Shown here: positions 24,117-30,777 of the stretch, in pieces
Position numbering within the stretch: position 1 is the stretch's first letter
Layout of the letters: each line of letters starts with the position of its first letter
Virus record (IMG/VR): IMGVR_UViG_3300033150_002114
Coordinates: 1 to 38,350 of that record
Strand: one strand, 5' to 3'
Source: a virus
Length of the DNA stretch: 38,350 bases
Position numbers and translations under genes: made by a program
The notes under the pieces: model-generated
The model's database searches: none
What the model was told of the DNA's origin: nothing
The model's input: the letters and a program-made list of their open reading frames with translations, nothing else

Positions 24117-25037
24117 TTATTTATAAGCATCTCGTGATGTGCAAAATTTGCACATCTTGTTTGTAAAGATATTTTTTTTTAAATTTTTTATCAATTCTTT
24201 TCTTTTTTTATTATTCCAAATTGATTTCAAACTTTCTTTTTTAATATTTCCTAAATATAGTTCTTGTGGTTCATTATAAGCTACACAACAAACATAAACA
24301 TTTCCTTCCCACGAAATTACAAGTCTACGTGAAGGATGTCCACAATATTTCCGTTTATTTTTATTAACAATTTTTGTTTTAAATATTTTTTCTTGATTAC
24401 GTTTCATTGCTGGTTTAATATCAAATTTAACATATTTTAAAGACATTTTTTTAAACCATTTCTTAAACTCTTTATTACTTTCTAAATCTTTAATATTTGT
24501 TGTGCGCCGTGAAATTATCAGCTTTGGCATTTTAAAAATTTTTCTTAAATATTCAAGAAAATATAAATTATCAATTACCTTATAAAAATCAGCTTTTTTT
24601 CTTATTTTTTCATAAACATGTTTTCTTGTACTATCAAACGAAACTTTTAATATATCAACCTTTGATGCGATTGTCTCTAAAAAATCAGATGAATAATTTA
24701 ACGTCAAATTCGTATTAATATATATAAAAAATCCTAATGCATAAGCTAAATTTATTGCTTGTAAATATAACGGATATAGTGTAGCTTCTCCACGCCAGTT
24801 AAATTTGACTGATTGCACGCCTAATTCTATTGCTTCTTTTAAAATTTTTTCAACAATCCAAAAATCTATAAACCCATCATCAAAATTTTTATTTCGTCTA
24901 AAACAAAAAGCGCAATCAAGATTACAATACGATGTTAATTCAACATCAATATGAATAGGTGCTTTAAAATTAATCCAATATGCTAAATACCATTTAAGTC
25001 TATATAATAAAAATTTTAATTTTCTTATAATTTTCAT
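24117..25037 (-). CDS. Radical SAM/SPASM protein
   Basis: 306 aa, ATG at 25037. The Fe-S motif is C38-N-L-D-C42-A-F-C45. FNWRGEATLYP near 79-89 takes the place of the usual GGE segment, as in a subgroup that has R-G-E. A C-terminal SPASM-like region has C232, C250/C251 and C296/C299, with GNVYVCCVAYN and LGNIKKESLKSIWN matching that domain's typical pattern. A basic N-terminal helix (RKLKFLLYRLKWYLAY) could associate with membrane. Proteins of this shape occur in bacterial surface-polysaccharide loci and as peptide-modifying enzymes. A sugar role is favoured by context only. Confidence 0.82.
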   Translation of the reverse strand: MKIIRKLKFLLYRLKWYLAYWINFKAPIHIDVELTSYCNLDCAFCFRRNKNFDDGFIDFWIVEKILKEAIELGVQSVKFNWRGEATLYPLYLQAINLAYALGFFIYINTNLTLNYSSDFLETIASKVDILKVSFDSTRKHVYEKIRKKADFYKVIDNLYFLEYLRKIFKMPKLIISRRTTNIKDLESNKEFKKWFKKMSLKYVKFDIKPAMKRNQEKIFKTKIVNKNKRKYCGHPSRRLVISWEGNVYVCCVAYNEPQELYLGNIKKESLKSIWNNKKRKELIKNLKKNIFTNKMCKFCTSRDAYK

Positions 25038-25040
25038 ATT

Positions 25041-25178
25041 TTATTTTTTCTCTTTATCTTTTATTCTTTTTATTAATTGTTTTATTATCTCACTACATTT
25101 TTTACATAATATCATTATCTTCATATTATCTATTTTTATATCTTTTTTACATATATCGCATTGTAAATCTTTTATCAT
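25041..25178 (-). CDS. 45-aa zinc-ribbon microprotein
   Basis: The ATG at 25178 overlaps the stop of the nuclease gene (ATGA), with GGAG eight bases upstream. C7-x-x-C10 and C25-x-x-C28 form a complete four-cysteine zinc ribbon. A basic helix (IKQLIKRIKDKEKK) ends the protein. The coupled start and intact metal site make this a credible gene. A nucleic-acid or protein-binding role is likely but unspecified. Confidence 0.65.
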   Translation of the reverse strand: MIKDLQCDICKKDIKIDNMKIMILCKKCSEIIKQLIKRIKDKEKK

Positions 25179-25558
25179 AATCTTTCTCCTACCAAATATC
25201 TTGTTAAAATACTTTCAAACATTTTAAAATTCCACACAAAACAAGCATAATAACCTTTCTCTTTTAATCGTTCAATCATTAATGATTGCTCTATTAGATG
25301 CTTATTTTTTTTAATCTCACCTTTTTTTTTGTAAGGTGATTCGCATTTAATTTCAATAAAAAGTCCGTGATAAAGCGCCGTTGGTTCATAAATAACCAAA
25401 TCTGGAAATCCACGACTGCTTCTTAATAACTTAACTTTCTTTGCCTGCCCCATAGTCAATTTTATCCCTGACAAATCAGTATTAAAAATCAAATTAGGAT
25501 ACTGTAATCTCAAAAAGGTGCATATTTGTCTATGTAATTTTTCTTCTTCTTTTCTCAT
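25175..25558 (-). CDS. VRR-NUC nuclease
   Basis: 127 aa. The ATG at 25558 overlaps the upstream stop (ATGA). The PD-(D/E)xK core is clear: SSRGFPDLVIY with D53, then GLFIEIKCE with E69 and K71, preceded by an N-terminal helix (EEEKLHRQICTFLRLQYPNL). Stand-alone VRR-NUC proteins are common in phage replication regions and act on branched or flapped DNA, often beside SSB and helicase-loader genes. Here it follows replication genes in the leftward operon, consistent with Holliday-junction or structure-specific cleavage. Confidence 0.85.
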   Translation of the reverse strand: MRKEEEKLHRQICTFLRLQYPNLIFNTDLSGIKLTMGQAKKVKLLRSSRGFPDLVIYEPTALYHGLFIEIKCESPYKKKGEIKKNKHLIEQSLMIERLKEKGYYACFVWNFKMFESILTRYLVGERL

Positions 25559-25773
25559 TTTTTTGCACTATCCTTAACATTTTTGTTAAATTTAGTCGTA
25601 TTTTTCGAGATTTTTTTATCAATAATTCTTATATTATACATTCTTTTTTCTGATTTTGCGTGACATTGAATACATTCAAAAAATATTTTCTGCTTTTCAG
25701 CCGATACTTGTATTTTATGAGAAGTAAATTTATTGCAATTGTCACACCATTTTAAAATATATGCCTCAATCAT
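25555..25773 (-). CDS. Zinc-ribbon protein
   Basis: 72 aa, ATG at 25773. WCDNCNKFTSHKI and ECIQCHAKS supply C10-x-x-C13 and C34-x-x-C37. The C-terminal 30 residues are basic (KKISKNTTKFNKNVK). It overlaps both neighbours, so it is translationally coupled. Function unknown; nucleic-acid binding is plausible. Confidence 0.6.
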   Translation of the reverse strand: MIEAYILKWCDNCNKFTSHKIQVSAEKQKIFFECIQCHAKSEKRMYNIRIIDKKISKNTTKFNKNVKDSAKK

Positions 25774-25957
25774 TATTCTTTAGTCTCGCATTTTTGCTTC
25801 TAATTTTTAATATATATTCAAATTCCATTTCTTTATTCCAGCAATCATTACATAATATTCTATCTTCATCTTCGTGATAATATCCTAAAATAACTTTCCC
25901 GCACATAGAACATCTTTGAGTGCCTGATTTTATCTTATATCCATTTTTCAAATACAT
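25766..25957 (-). CDS. Zinc-ribbon protein
   Basis: 63 aa, ATG at 25957. RCSMCGKVILGYY and ILCNDCWNKE provide the two CxxC pairs. The spacing, with acidic HEDEDR between, is that of small phage zinc ribbons. A basic tail follows. Overlaps the next zinc-ribbon gene by eight bases. Confidence 0.6.
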   Translation of the reverse strand: MYLKNGYKIKSGTQRCSMCGKVILGYYHEDEDRILCNDCWNKEMEFEYILKIRSKNARLKNND

Positions 25958-25972
25958 CTTACATATATTAAG

Positions 25973-26158
25973 TTAAGCTAATTTTTTAAGTTTATTACTC
26001 CATTCTCTAATATATTCAGTTGCTATATAAAATAAAGTAATATAATTCGTTGCTATATCTTTAGATACAAAAAATTCTTTAGCATCTTTTTCTAATTTTT
26101 CTGCTATGTTTTTCATTTCATTTGTAATTTTTAAAATATCTTTATTTTTTCTTTTCAT
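25973..26158 (-). CDS. Small helical protein
   Basis: 61 aa, ATG at 26158, one base after the stop of the 3D-domain gene. It appears all helical and charged (ITNEMKNIAEKLEKDAKEFF, then YITLFYIATEYIREWSNKL). No family recognised. Position in the replication operon is the only clue. Confidence 0.5.
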   Translation of the reverse strand: MKRKNKDILKITNEMKNIAEKLEKDAKEFFVSKDIATNYITLFYIATEYIREWSNKLKKLA

Positions 26159-26159
26159 T

Positions 26160-26576
26160 TTAAAACCTTACTAAATAAACCCGCTTAAATTTTTTACTAA
26201 ACAGTTTACATTTTTGATAACTATTTATATATACATCAATAACTTTGCCTTTAACTAATTTTCCTGTATCTGCTGTAATAAAATAACCCAAATTTCGTAT
26301 ATATATTATTTGCCCCAGCGGTATAATCTTAGGGTCAACTGCACATATTCCAAAATCAACTTTCATATTTAATGCAGTTCTGCCATTAGCCCATTTACCA
26401 CAAGACTTTTTACCTGATTCGTATGCAGTAATTTTGAATTCACCTAAATACTTGTAGCCCTTAAATGATTGCTGAAATGCAAAATCAATTTCTGGTACAT
26501 ATACATAAGGTATACATTCACGTAAAAGAAAGTATAATATAAGAATTACTTTTACGTCAGTTTTTTTTAATAACAT
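26160..26576 (-). CDS. 3D-domain protein (cell-wall lytic transglycosylase-like)
   Basis: 138 aa from the ATG at 26576, with AAGGAT eight bases upstream; an in-frame TTG at 26582 is unlikely. A short N-terminal hydrophobic segment (VKVILILYFLLRECI) may be a signal or anchor. The C-terminal half is a 3D domain: GICAVDPKIIPLGQIIYI, GYFITADTGKLVKG, KVIDVYI, with the three defining aspartates. 3D domains occur in wall-active enzymes related to MltA/Rpf-like proteins. Its place among replication genes, away from the lysis cassette, is unusual. Confidence 0.75.
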   Translation of the reverse strand: MLLKKTDVKVILILYFLLRECIPYVYVPEIDFAFQQSFKGYKYLGEFKITAYESGKKSCGKWANGRTALNMKVDFGICAVDPKIIPLGQIIYIRNLGYFITADTGKLVKGKVIDVYINSYQKCKLFSKKFKRVYLVRF

Positions 26577-26769
26577 ATACAATATCCTTGTTATATTTGC
26601 TTATATTATCTAACCAAACTAATAATTCATCTTTAAATAAATTAAAGTTTGATTTGTTACTATACTTTAATTTTCTAATAATTGAATATAATTCAATAAA
26701 AGCAGTAGCAGGTATTATATAATAATCCAAATCAGAAATAGCTATTTTTTTATTTTTTACATTTTTCAT
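26557..26769 (-). CDS. Small protein of unknown function
   Basis: 70 aa. The ATG at 26769 overlaps the preceding stop (ATGA). Helical (TAFIELYSIIRKLKY, LFKDELLVWLDNISKYN), with no motif. It is coupled to the replisome-organiser-like gene and overlaps the start of the 3D-domain gene. Confidence 0.5.
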   Translation of the reverse strand: MKNVKNKKIAISDLDYYIIPATAFIELYSIIRKLKYSNKSNFNLFKDELLVWLDNISKYNKDIVYVIKKN

Positions 26770-27629
26770 ATTACACTTGCCTCAACTTTCATAGATTTCC
26801 TAGACACTAGATTTTTTATTAAGTCTGCTACGGGTTTAGGTGGAGCTTTTTTATTTTCAGCCCGTATGTCTGCAATTATACCTTGTTCTGAATATAAAAT
26901 ATTTTTAAGCCGATTCATAAAAATAGCGTGATAGTTTGGATGTTTTTTTGTATATCCTAACTCTTTAAGCTCTCTTTTAACTCTGTTGAAATATTTAGTG
27001 CAAAATTTGGAGTCTCTATTGCAATACATTAATCGCCTGAATTCTTTACAAAAAAACGGAAATTCACCACGTCGATTTTTGATTTTTTCGTAATGTTCAC
27101 AAAATTTTTTCTGTTGTTGGTTAGAAGAGTTGCTTTGCAACTCTTTTTCTGTTTTAACAGAAAAAGAATTATTATTCTTTGTAGTATTCTTTGTGTATTC
27201 TTTGGAATATTGGGTACTTTTTGTTACTAACGCTGGTAACATTTTGTCACCATTAATAGTAACATTTTGTGACTTTTGTTGAACCCATTCTGTTAAATCT
27301 TCTGCGATTTTTTCAATATTAATATAGTAATGATTAATAGGGGGAATCCCTTCTTTTTTATATGAAATCCAATCTATTTCTTTTAATTTTTCTCTTGCCC
27401 GTTTACACATTCTTTTTGTTAATCCACATTCATTATAAAATTCTTTATCAGACTTAAATATTTTATCTTGATGTTTTCCTTTTTGCCACCAGTATAAAAG
27501 CTGATTGATAAAAATTGCACAAGTTATATCATTTCCAAGAAATTCTGCTATATCCCGATTAAATGCAATTTGTTTGCTTCCAATTAAACTTGCAATTGTT
27601 TTTTGATAATTTTCTATTTTTATATCCAT
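26766..27629 (-). CDS. Replisome organiser / replication initiation-like protein
   Basis: 287 aa from the ATG at 27629, which has an excellent AAGGAGATAAAA leader; a longer TTG frame is rejected. The N-terminal 110 residues match phage winged-helix replication proteins: GNDITCAIFINQLLYWWQKG, DKEFYNECGLTKRMCKRARE, KLKEIDWISYKKEG, HYYINIEKI. A polar linker (about 130-175) and a C-terminal domain with cysteines (KKFCEHYEKIK, YCNRDSKFC) follow. It probably binds the origin and recruits host replication proteins; no helicase or polymerase gene is present. The C-terminal role is not resolved. Confidence 0.75.
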   Translation of the reverse strand: MDIKIENYQKTIASLIGSKQIAFNRDIAEFLGNDITCAIFINQLLYWWQKGKHQDKIFKSDKEFYNECGLTKRMCKRAREKLKEIDWISYKKEGIPPINHYYINIEKIAEDLTEWVQQKSQNVTINGDKMLPALVTKSTQYSKEYTKNTTKNNNSFSVKTEKELQSNSSNQQQKKFCEHYEKIKNRRGEFPFFCKEFRRLMYCNRDSKFCTKYFNRVKRELKELGYTKKHPNYHAIFMNRLKNILYSEQGIIADIRAENKKAPPKPVADLIKNLVSRKSMKVEASVI

Positions 27630-27666
27630 TTTTATCTCCTTATTAATAAAAATTTTCAAATTCAGG

Positions 27667-27996
27667 TTAACTATTAGATTGACGATTAGTTGATAAAAAT
27701 TGTATTTGATATGTTGTTATAAAAGTCTCATAGTGAATATTGCCTACTTTATCTGTCCATTTAGATGTGTCCAATCTACCCTGAATTATAACCATTGAGC
27801 CTCTGTTTAAATAATTACAACAATTTTCTGCTTGTTTTCCCCAAACATATACATTAAAAAAACTTGTGTATTGCCGGTTGTTTGCATAAAGATTATTAGC
27901 AAGATTTAATGTTGTTACGCATTTACCCGATTGTGTATAGCGAAGAACAGGTTTTTTTGTTAATCTGCCTGATATAATTACTGTGTTAATGTCCAT
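27667..27996 (-). CDS. ssb: Single-stranded DNA-binding protein
   Basis: 109 aa, ATG at 27996. A full OB fold: INTVIISGRLTKKPVLRYTQ, VTTLNLANNL, SFFNVYVWGKQAENC, and GSMVIIQGRLDTSKW. The usual long acidic C-terminal tail is short, ending in RQSNS, with no DDDIPF-type tip, so interaction with host clamps may be reduced or different. It covers single-stranded DNA in replication and recombination. Confidence 0.9.
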   Translation of the reverse strand: MDINTVIISGRLTKKPVLRYTQSGKCVTTLNLANNLYANNRQYTSFFNVYVWGKQAENCCNYLNRGSMVIIQGRLDTSKWTDKVGNIHYETFITTYQIQFLSTNRQSNS

Positions 27997-28163
27997 TGAT
28001 GTGGATAATTCTCCTTATTTTGTTTTTCAATATATTGTTGATAACAAAACCAACATAATTTTTGTTGTCTTGTCATATAAACACAAAATCCTGAAAGAGG
28101 ACGTCCACAGTTACTACATACTTTTAAATCTGTAATTGTTAAATTTGAAAACCAATCTATCAT
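27978..28163 (-). CDS. Zinc-ribbon protein
   Basis: 61 aa. The ATG at 28163 overlaps the upstream stop (ATGA), and the end overlaps the SSB start. VCSNCGRPLSGFCV and LCWFCYQQYI provide C16-x-x-C19 and C37-x-x-C40. Likely structural zinc; function unknown. It is the second gene of the leftward operon. Confidence 0.6.
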   Translation of the reverse strand: MIDWFSNLTITDLKVCSNCGRPLSGFCVYMTRQQKLCWFCYQQYIEKQNKENYPHQWTLTQ

Positions 28164-28357
28164 AATTTTATTTCTTCATTATTTTCAATTACATTTTTAA
28201 CAAAATATTCAAACATAATAGCAAGTGCTTTGTAAAGCTTAATACCTCTTTGTTTAGCCCATCGTTTTATTGTTTGATAGTTTTGTGCAAGCGATTCTTC
28301 TTTAACTCGAGCAAATTCGATTTTTGCTAAATATTTATGAAACTCTCTATTTTCCAT
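28160..28357 (-). CDS. First gene of leftward operon; small helical, possible DNA-binding protein
   Basis: 65 aa, ATG at 28357. The promoter -10 ends only nine bases before the ATG, so the transcript may be almost leaderless. Residues 18-48 (EESLAQNYQTIKRWAKQRGI, then KLYKALAIMFEYF) could form a helix-turn-helix, but the evidence is slight. First position in the operon would suit a regulator. The terminal NNEEIKL is acidic. Confidence 0.55.
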   Translation of the reverse strand: MENREFHKYLAKIEFARVKEESLAQNYQTIKRWAKQRGIKLYKALAIMFEYFVKNVIENNEEIKL

Positions 28358-28366
28358 CTTATCTTA

Positions 28367-28395
28367 AATATAACAAATTAGACTACTAAAGTCAA
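28367..28395 (-). promoter_or_regulatory. Leftward early promoter
   Basis: On the minus strand TTGACT (28395-28390) is 17 bases from TATATT (28372-28367). The ATG of the first gene begins at 28357, nine bases beyond the -10, so transcription would begin within a few bases of the start codon. A second TTGACT overlaps upstream (28400-28395). Confidence 0.85.
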
Positions 28396-28425
28396 GTCAA
28401 AAACAAAAATTTTTTTTATTTTTTT

Positions 28426-28509
28426 AAAAATTTTTATTTTGCTAACTTACGATATAACGAGAAAAAATAGAAAATTTAAAAAATTTTTTTAAAAAAACTT
28501 GACTTTTAA
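28426..28509. repeat. A/T-rich promoter-upstream element, copy A
   Basis: This stretch, with the conserved core CTAACTTACGATATAA at 28442-28457 and then a purine-rich AGAAAAA segment and A/T runs, ends at TTGACT. It closely matches 33564-33656. Here the core starts 57 bases before the -35. It lies between the divergent promoters and may bind a phage regulator, act as an UP element, or form part of an origin. Confidence 0.75.
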
Positions 28510-28527
28510 TTTTTTTTATATTATATT
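28499..28527 (+). promoter_or_regulatory. Rightward early promoter
   Basis: TTGACT (28499-28504) and TATATT (28522-28527) are separated by 17 bases. The first ATG is at 28537, nine bases past the -10, with no ribosome binding site between, so the message is probably leaderless or nearly so. It mirrors the leftward promoter. Confidence 0.88.
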
Positions 28528-28536
28528 GTTATTAGT

Positions 28537-28935
28537 ATGAAAATTGAAAAACAACAAGAAATTTTAGAATTTGCGCATATTATTTTACAGCAAAGTTTAC
28601 AAGACTTCAAAGAAAATCCACTTTTAGAATTACCTTATATTTTATCAAAAGACTTCGAATTTTTGTGTGCTGGGCTTGGATATGATGTACAGATTTTTAG
28701 AAACGAATGCAAAAAATATCTTTTATTCTGGCAAAAAAATAATGAATATAGAGAACAAATTTATCAGACTACTTGTTGGCAAATTATATTTCTGTATTTA
28801 TTACAGAAATTATTTTCATATACTTGGACATCTAATAACTACCTCCTTTTCCTCCAGTTCCTTTATATTGTTACTTATCAAAATTTTTGTGGCTCTTGCG
28901 GGAGATTTTATCTCCCGCATTCCCCTCCCTTTTAA
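28537..28935 (+). CDS. First gene of rightward operon, unknown function
   Basis: 132 aa. The start ATG directly follows a strong promoter, and no Shine-Dalgarno site is present. The N-terminal two-thirds are helical (EILEFAHIILQQSLQDFKEN, CKKYLLFWQKNNEYREQIYQ). The C-terminal 45 residues are hydrophobic and aromatic, ending in CGSCGRFYLPHSPP; the DNA there encodes a strong hairpin and a stretch complementary to the next gene's ribosome site. The coding status of the last part is less certain. Function unknown; its position suggests an early regulator or host-takeover protein. Confidence 0.55.
   Translation: MKIEKQQEILEFAHIILQQSLQDFKENPLLELPYILSKDFEFLCAGLGYDVQIFRNECKKYLLFWQKNNEYREQIYQTTCWQIIFLYLLQKLFSYTWTSNNYLLFLQFLYIVTYQNFCGSCGRFYLPHSPPF
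28898..28918 (+). promoter_or_regulatory. Perfect hairpin at the end of the first rightward gene
   Basis: GCGGGAGA and TCTCCCGC form an eight-base stem around a five-base loop. No T tract follows, so it is not a standard intrinsic terminator. It lies between a 28840-28848 segment complementary to the next gene's Shine-Dalgarno and that site, so it could shape the leader or trim the message. Confidence 0.6.
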
Positions 28936-28976
28936 ATGGGGTAATATTTTTAAATAAGGTAATGAAGGAGGTAATA

Positions 28977-29651
28977 ATGAATAAAGAAAGAATTATTGAA
29001 ATATTAAAGAAAGGAAAAATAAATGTTTTTAATAGGTGGCGAAAAATATATAAAATAGATACAATTGACCTTCGTTCTGCTGACCTTCGTTCTGCTGACC
29101 TTTATTATGCTAACCTTTGTTATGCTGACCTTCGTTATGCTGACCTTTATTATGCTGACCTTTGTTATGCTGACCTTCGTTATGCTGACCTTCGTTATGC
29201 TGACCTTCATTATGTTGACCTTCGTTATGCTAACCTTTGTTATGCTAAATATGAAGAACCACTATTTTTACCTGATTTATATTTATTAAAATTACTTCCT
29301 AAAAACATAAAGTTGAAAGCTTGGAAATATCTTATTAATGGTCAATCACCGTATCAATGTTGTGAATATCAAATTGGAAAAACATATGTTTTCAAAAATT
29401 GTGATGACAATGAACAAAATTTATGTGGGGCTGGTGGAAATGTAGCAACGTTAATGTGGTGCTTAAAAGATAATTTATATGCTAATGAATTTATAGAAGT
29501 AGAATTTTATGTAAAAGATATTGTAGCAATTCCTTATAGGACTGATGGGAAATTTAGGGTAAAAAAGTTTAAAGTAATAAGAAAAATAAATAGAAAACAA
29601 GCAATACGACTTTTAAAAAAAGTAATGAATGTTAATTTAAAGGAGGAATAA
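28977..29651 (+). CDS. Pentapeptide-repeat protein with C-terminal phage domain
   Basis: 224 aa from the ATG at 28977, with AAGGAGGT at 28965. Residues 30-89 hold 12 perfect pentapeptide repeats (A-D/N-L-x-x; for example ADLRS, ADLYY, ANLCY), which fold as a right-handed beta helix. After residue 100 comes a domain with LCGAGGNVATLMWCLKDN, FYVKDIVAIPYRTDGKFRVK and VIRKINRKQ, a pattern often found behind pentapeptide repeats in phages. Some pentapeptide proteins mimic DNA; this one is neither clearly acidic nor assigned. The repeat DNA could vary in copy number without loss of frame. Confidence 0.82.
   Translation: MNKERIIEILKKGKINVFNRWRKIYKIDTIDLRSADLRSADLYYANLCYADLRYADLYYADLCYADLRYADLRYADLHYVDLRYANLCYAKYEEPLFLPDLYLLKLLPKNIKLKAWKYLINGQSPYQCCEYQIGKTYVFKNCDDNEQNLCGAGGNVATLMWCLKDNLYANEFIEVEFYVKDIVAIPYRTDGKFRVKKFKVIRKINRKQAIRLLKKVMNVNLKEE
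29064..29243 (+). repeat. Twelve tandem 15-bp repeats encoding pentapeptides
   Basis: Twelve units of the form GCT-GAC-CTT-CGT-TAT, with variation mainly in codons 4 and 5 (CGT, TAT, TGT, CAT). The DNA is much more uniform than protein selection demands, suggesting recent expansion by slippage or recombination. Any gain or loss of a unit keeps the frame. Confidence 0.9.
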
Positions 29652-29653
29652 AA

Positions 29654-30493
29654 ATGAAAAAAGAGATACAAAAAAGACAAGAAGGACAAATAGAAATACA
29701 AAACAATGCAAATAATATAACACAGATACAAGTATTCGGAACAATATCACCGCAACAACAAATTCAAAAAGCGGTTGAAATAGCAAATGCAGTTTCAGAA
29801 GTAATTGAAAAGAAAAGATTGTATATAGTAATTGAAAGTAAAAAATATGATAAAAAATATGTAATGTGTGAAGGTTGGGCTACAATGGGAGCTCTTTTAG
29901 GATTGTTTCCAAGAATTGTAGAAACAAGAGAAGAAAGAACGGGAGAAAATTTGAAAGTTATTGCTAAATGTGAAGTTTGGTCTTTAAATGGTAATCTTAT
30001 TGCTCGTGCTGAAGCTGAGTGCGACAGTGGAGAAGTTACACGAAAAAAAGATGGAACAATTGTAAAAAAGTGGTTAGATTCTTTAGGAAAACCAAACGAA
30101 TACGTAATACGCAGTATGGCACAAACAAGAGCTGTATCAAAGGCTTTCAGGATTGCATTGTCTTGGATTATGGTGCTTGCAGGGTATCAAGCTACACCTG
30201 CCGAAGAAATTGATGTAGGGATTATAGGAAAGGGCAATAATAGGGCAAATAGCACAACAAAAGCGCAAAAGGCGCAACAATCTACAACAAAACAGAAAAC
30301 AGTAGAAGTAGAAATAAGCGATAAAACAAATAAAGATTTAGTAGCAGAATTGAATAGATTAAGACAAGAAAAAGGTTATGAAGATGATAAAAAATTTGAA
30401 CAAAAATTCGGATTAAGTGTGCGTTCAATTGCTTTGGGCTTGGTGCCTGATAGGATTATAAAAGAGAAAATTGAAAAATTAAAAAATATGTAG
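29654..30493 (+). CDS. Candidate Rad52-like/ssDNA-annealing recombination protein
   Basis: 279 aa, AAAGGAGGA before the ATG. The central region, residues about 55-190, has YVMCEGWATMGALLGLFP, beta strands with a polar turn (KCEVWSLNGNLIARAEAECD), and IRSMAQTRAVSKAFRIALSW followed by LAGYQATPAEEI. The closing helix with A-Q-T-R-A-x-S-K-A resembles the 'A-x-T-D-A-x-K-R-A' helix of Rad52/Sak-type annealing proteins. A Thr/Gln-rich linker and a small C-terminal helical domain follow. A Cas4/RecB-like nuclease lies downstream, as in exonuclease-annealase pairs. The family link is suggestive only. Confidence 0.5.
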   Translation: MKKEIQKRQEGQIEIQNNANNITQIQVFGTISPQQQIQKAVEIANAVSEVIEKKRLYIVIESKKYDKKYVMCEGWATMGALLGLFPRIVETREERTGENLKVIAKCEVWSLNGNLIARAEAECDSGEVTRKKDGTIVKKWLDSLGKPNEYVIRSMAQTRAVSKAFRIALSWIMVLAGYQATPAEEIDVGIIGKGNNRANSTTKAQKAQQSTTKQKTVEVEISDKTNKDLVAELNRLRQEKGYEDDKKFEQKFGLSVRSIALGLVPDRIIKEKIEKLKNM

Positions 30494-30503
30494 GGGTGAT
30501 AAA

Positions 30504-30767
30504 ATGAGAGTATTAGTAACTAATATAGAAGGAAATGATATTGTAAAGAAAGAATATTTAAAGGAATGCAAAAAAATTGATAAAAAAGCTAAATGTATAA
30601 AAGAAAAAGAGTTAGGTATATGGCAAGAATATTTTATTGAAATGGAAATAAATACATTAGAAGAATTATTAGAATTACAAAAGCAAATTAAAAAACAACT
30701 TATTATAGATGAGTATAGTAAAAAATATGATTTTCAGATAGAAATATATGATAATTATAGAGAATGA
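30504..30767 (+). CDS. Small protein of unknown function
   Basis: 87 aa with GGGGTGAT before the ATG. Lys/Glu-rich, with a helical C-terminal half (NTLEELLELQKQIKKQL). Two cysteines at 22 and 31 are not arranged as a zinc site. It is close to both neighbours in the early operon. No function is recognised. Confidence 0.6.
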   Translation: MRVLVTNIEGNDIVKKEYLKECKKIDKKAKCIKEKELGIWQEYFIEMEINTLEELLELQKQIKKQLIIDEYSKKYDFQIEIYDNYRE

Positions 30768-30777
30768 GGAAAATAAA

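Noticed and set aside
28000-28008. Perfect DnaA-box match (TTATCCACA) on the minus strand in front of the SSB gene
   Set aside because: A single 9-mer in 38 kb can occur by chance, and no cluster of boxes was found, so it is not enough to call an origin.
28898-28918. Hairpin considered as an intrinsic terminator
   Set aside because: No T tract follows on either strand, unlike the clear terminator at 34067-34096.
28667-28957. Overlapping plus-strand ORF of 96 aa ending after the hairpin
   Set aside because: No ribosome site, and it overlaps the leaderless first gene and the regulatory stretch; neither frame's end is convincing, but the promoter points to 28537.
29004-29289. Repetitive ORFs in both strands over the pentapeptide repeat
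   Set aside because: The 15-bp unit has no stop in several frames, so these are by-products of the repeat.
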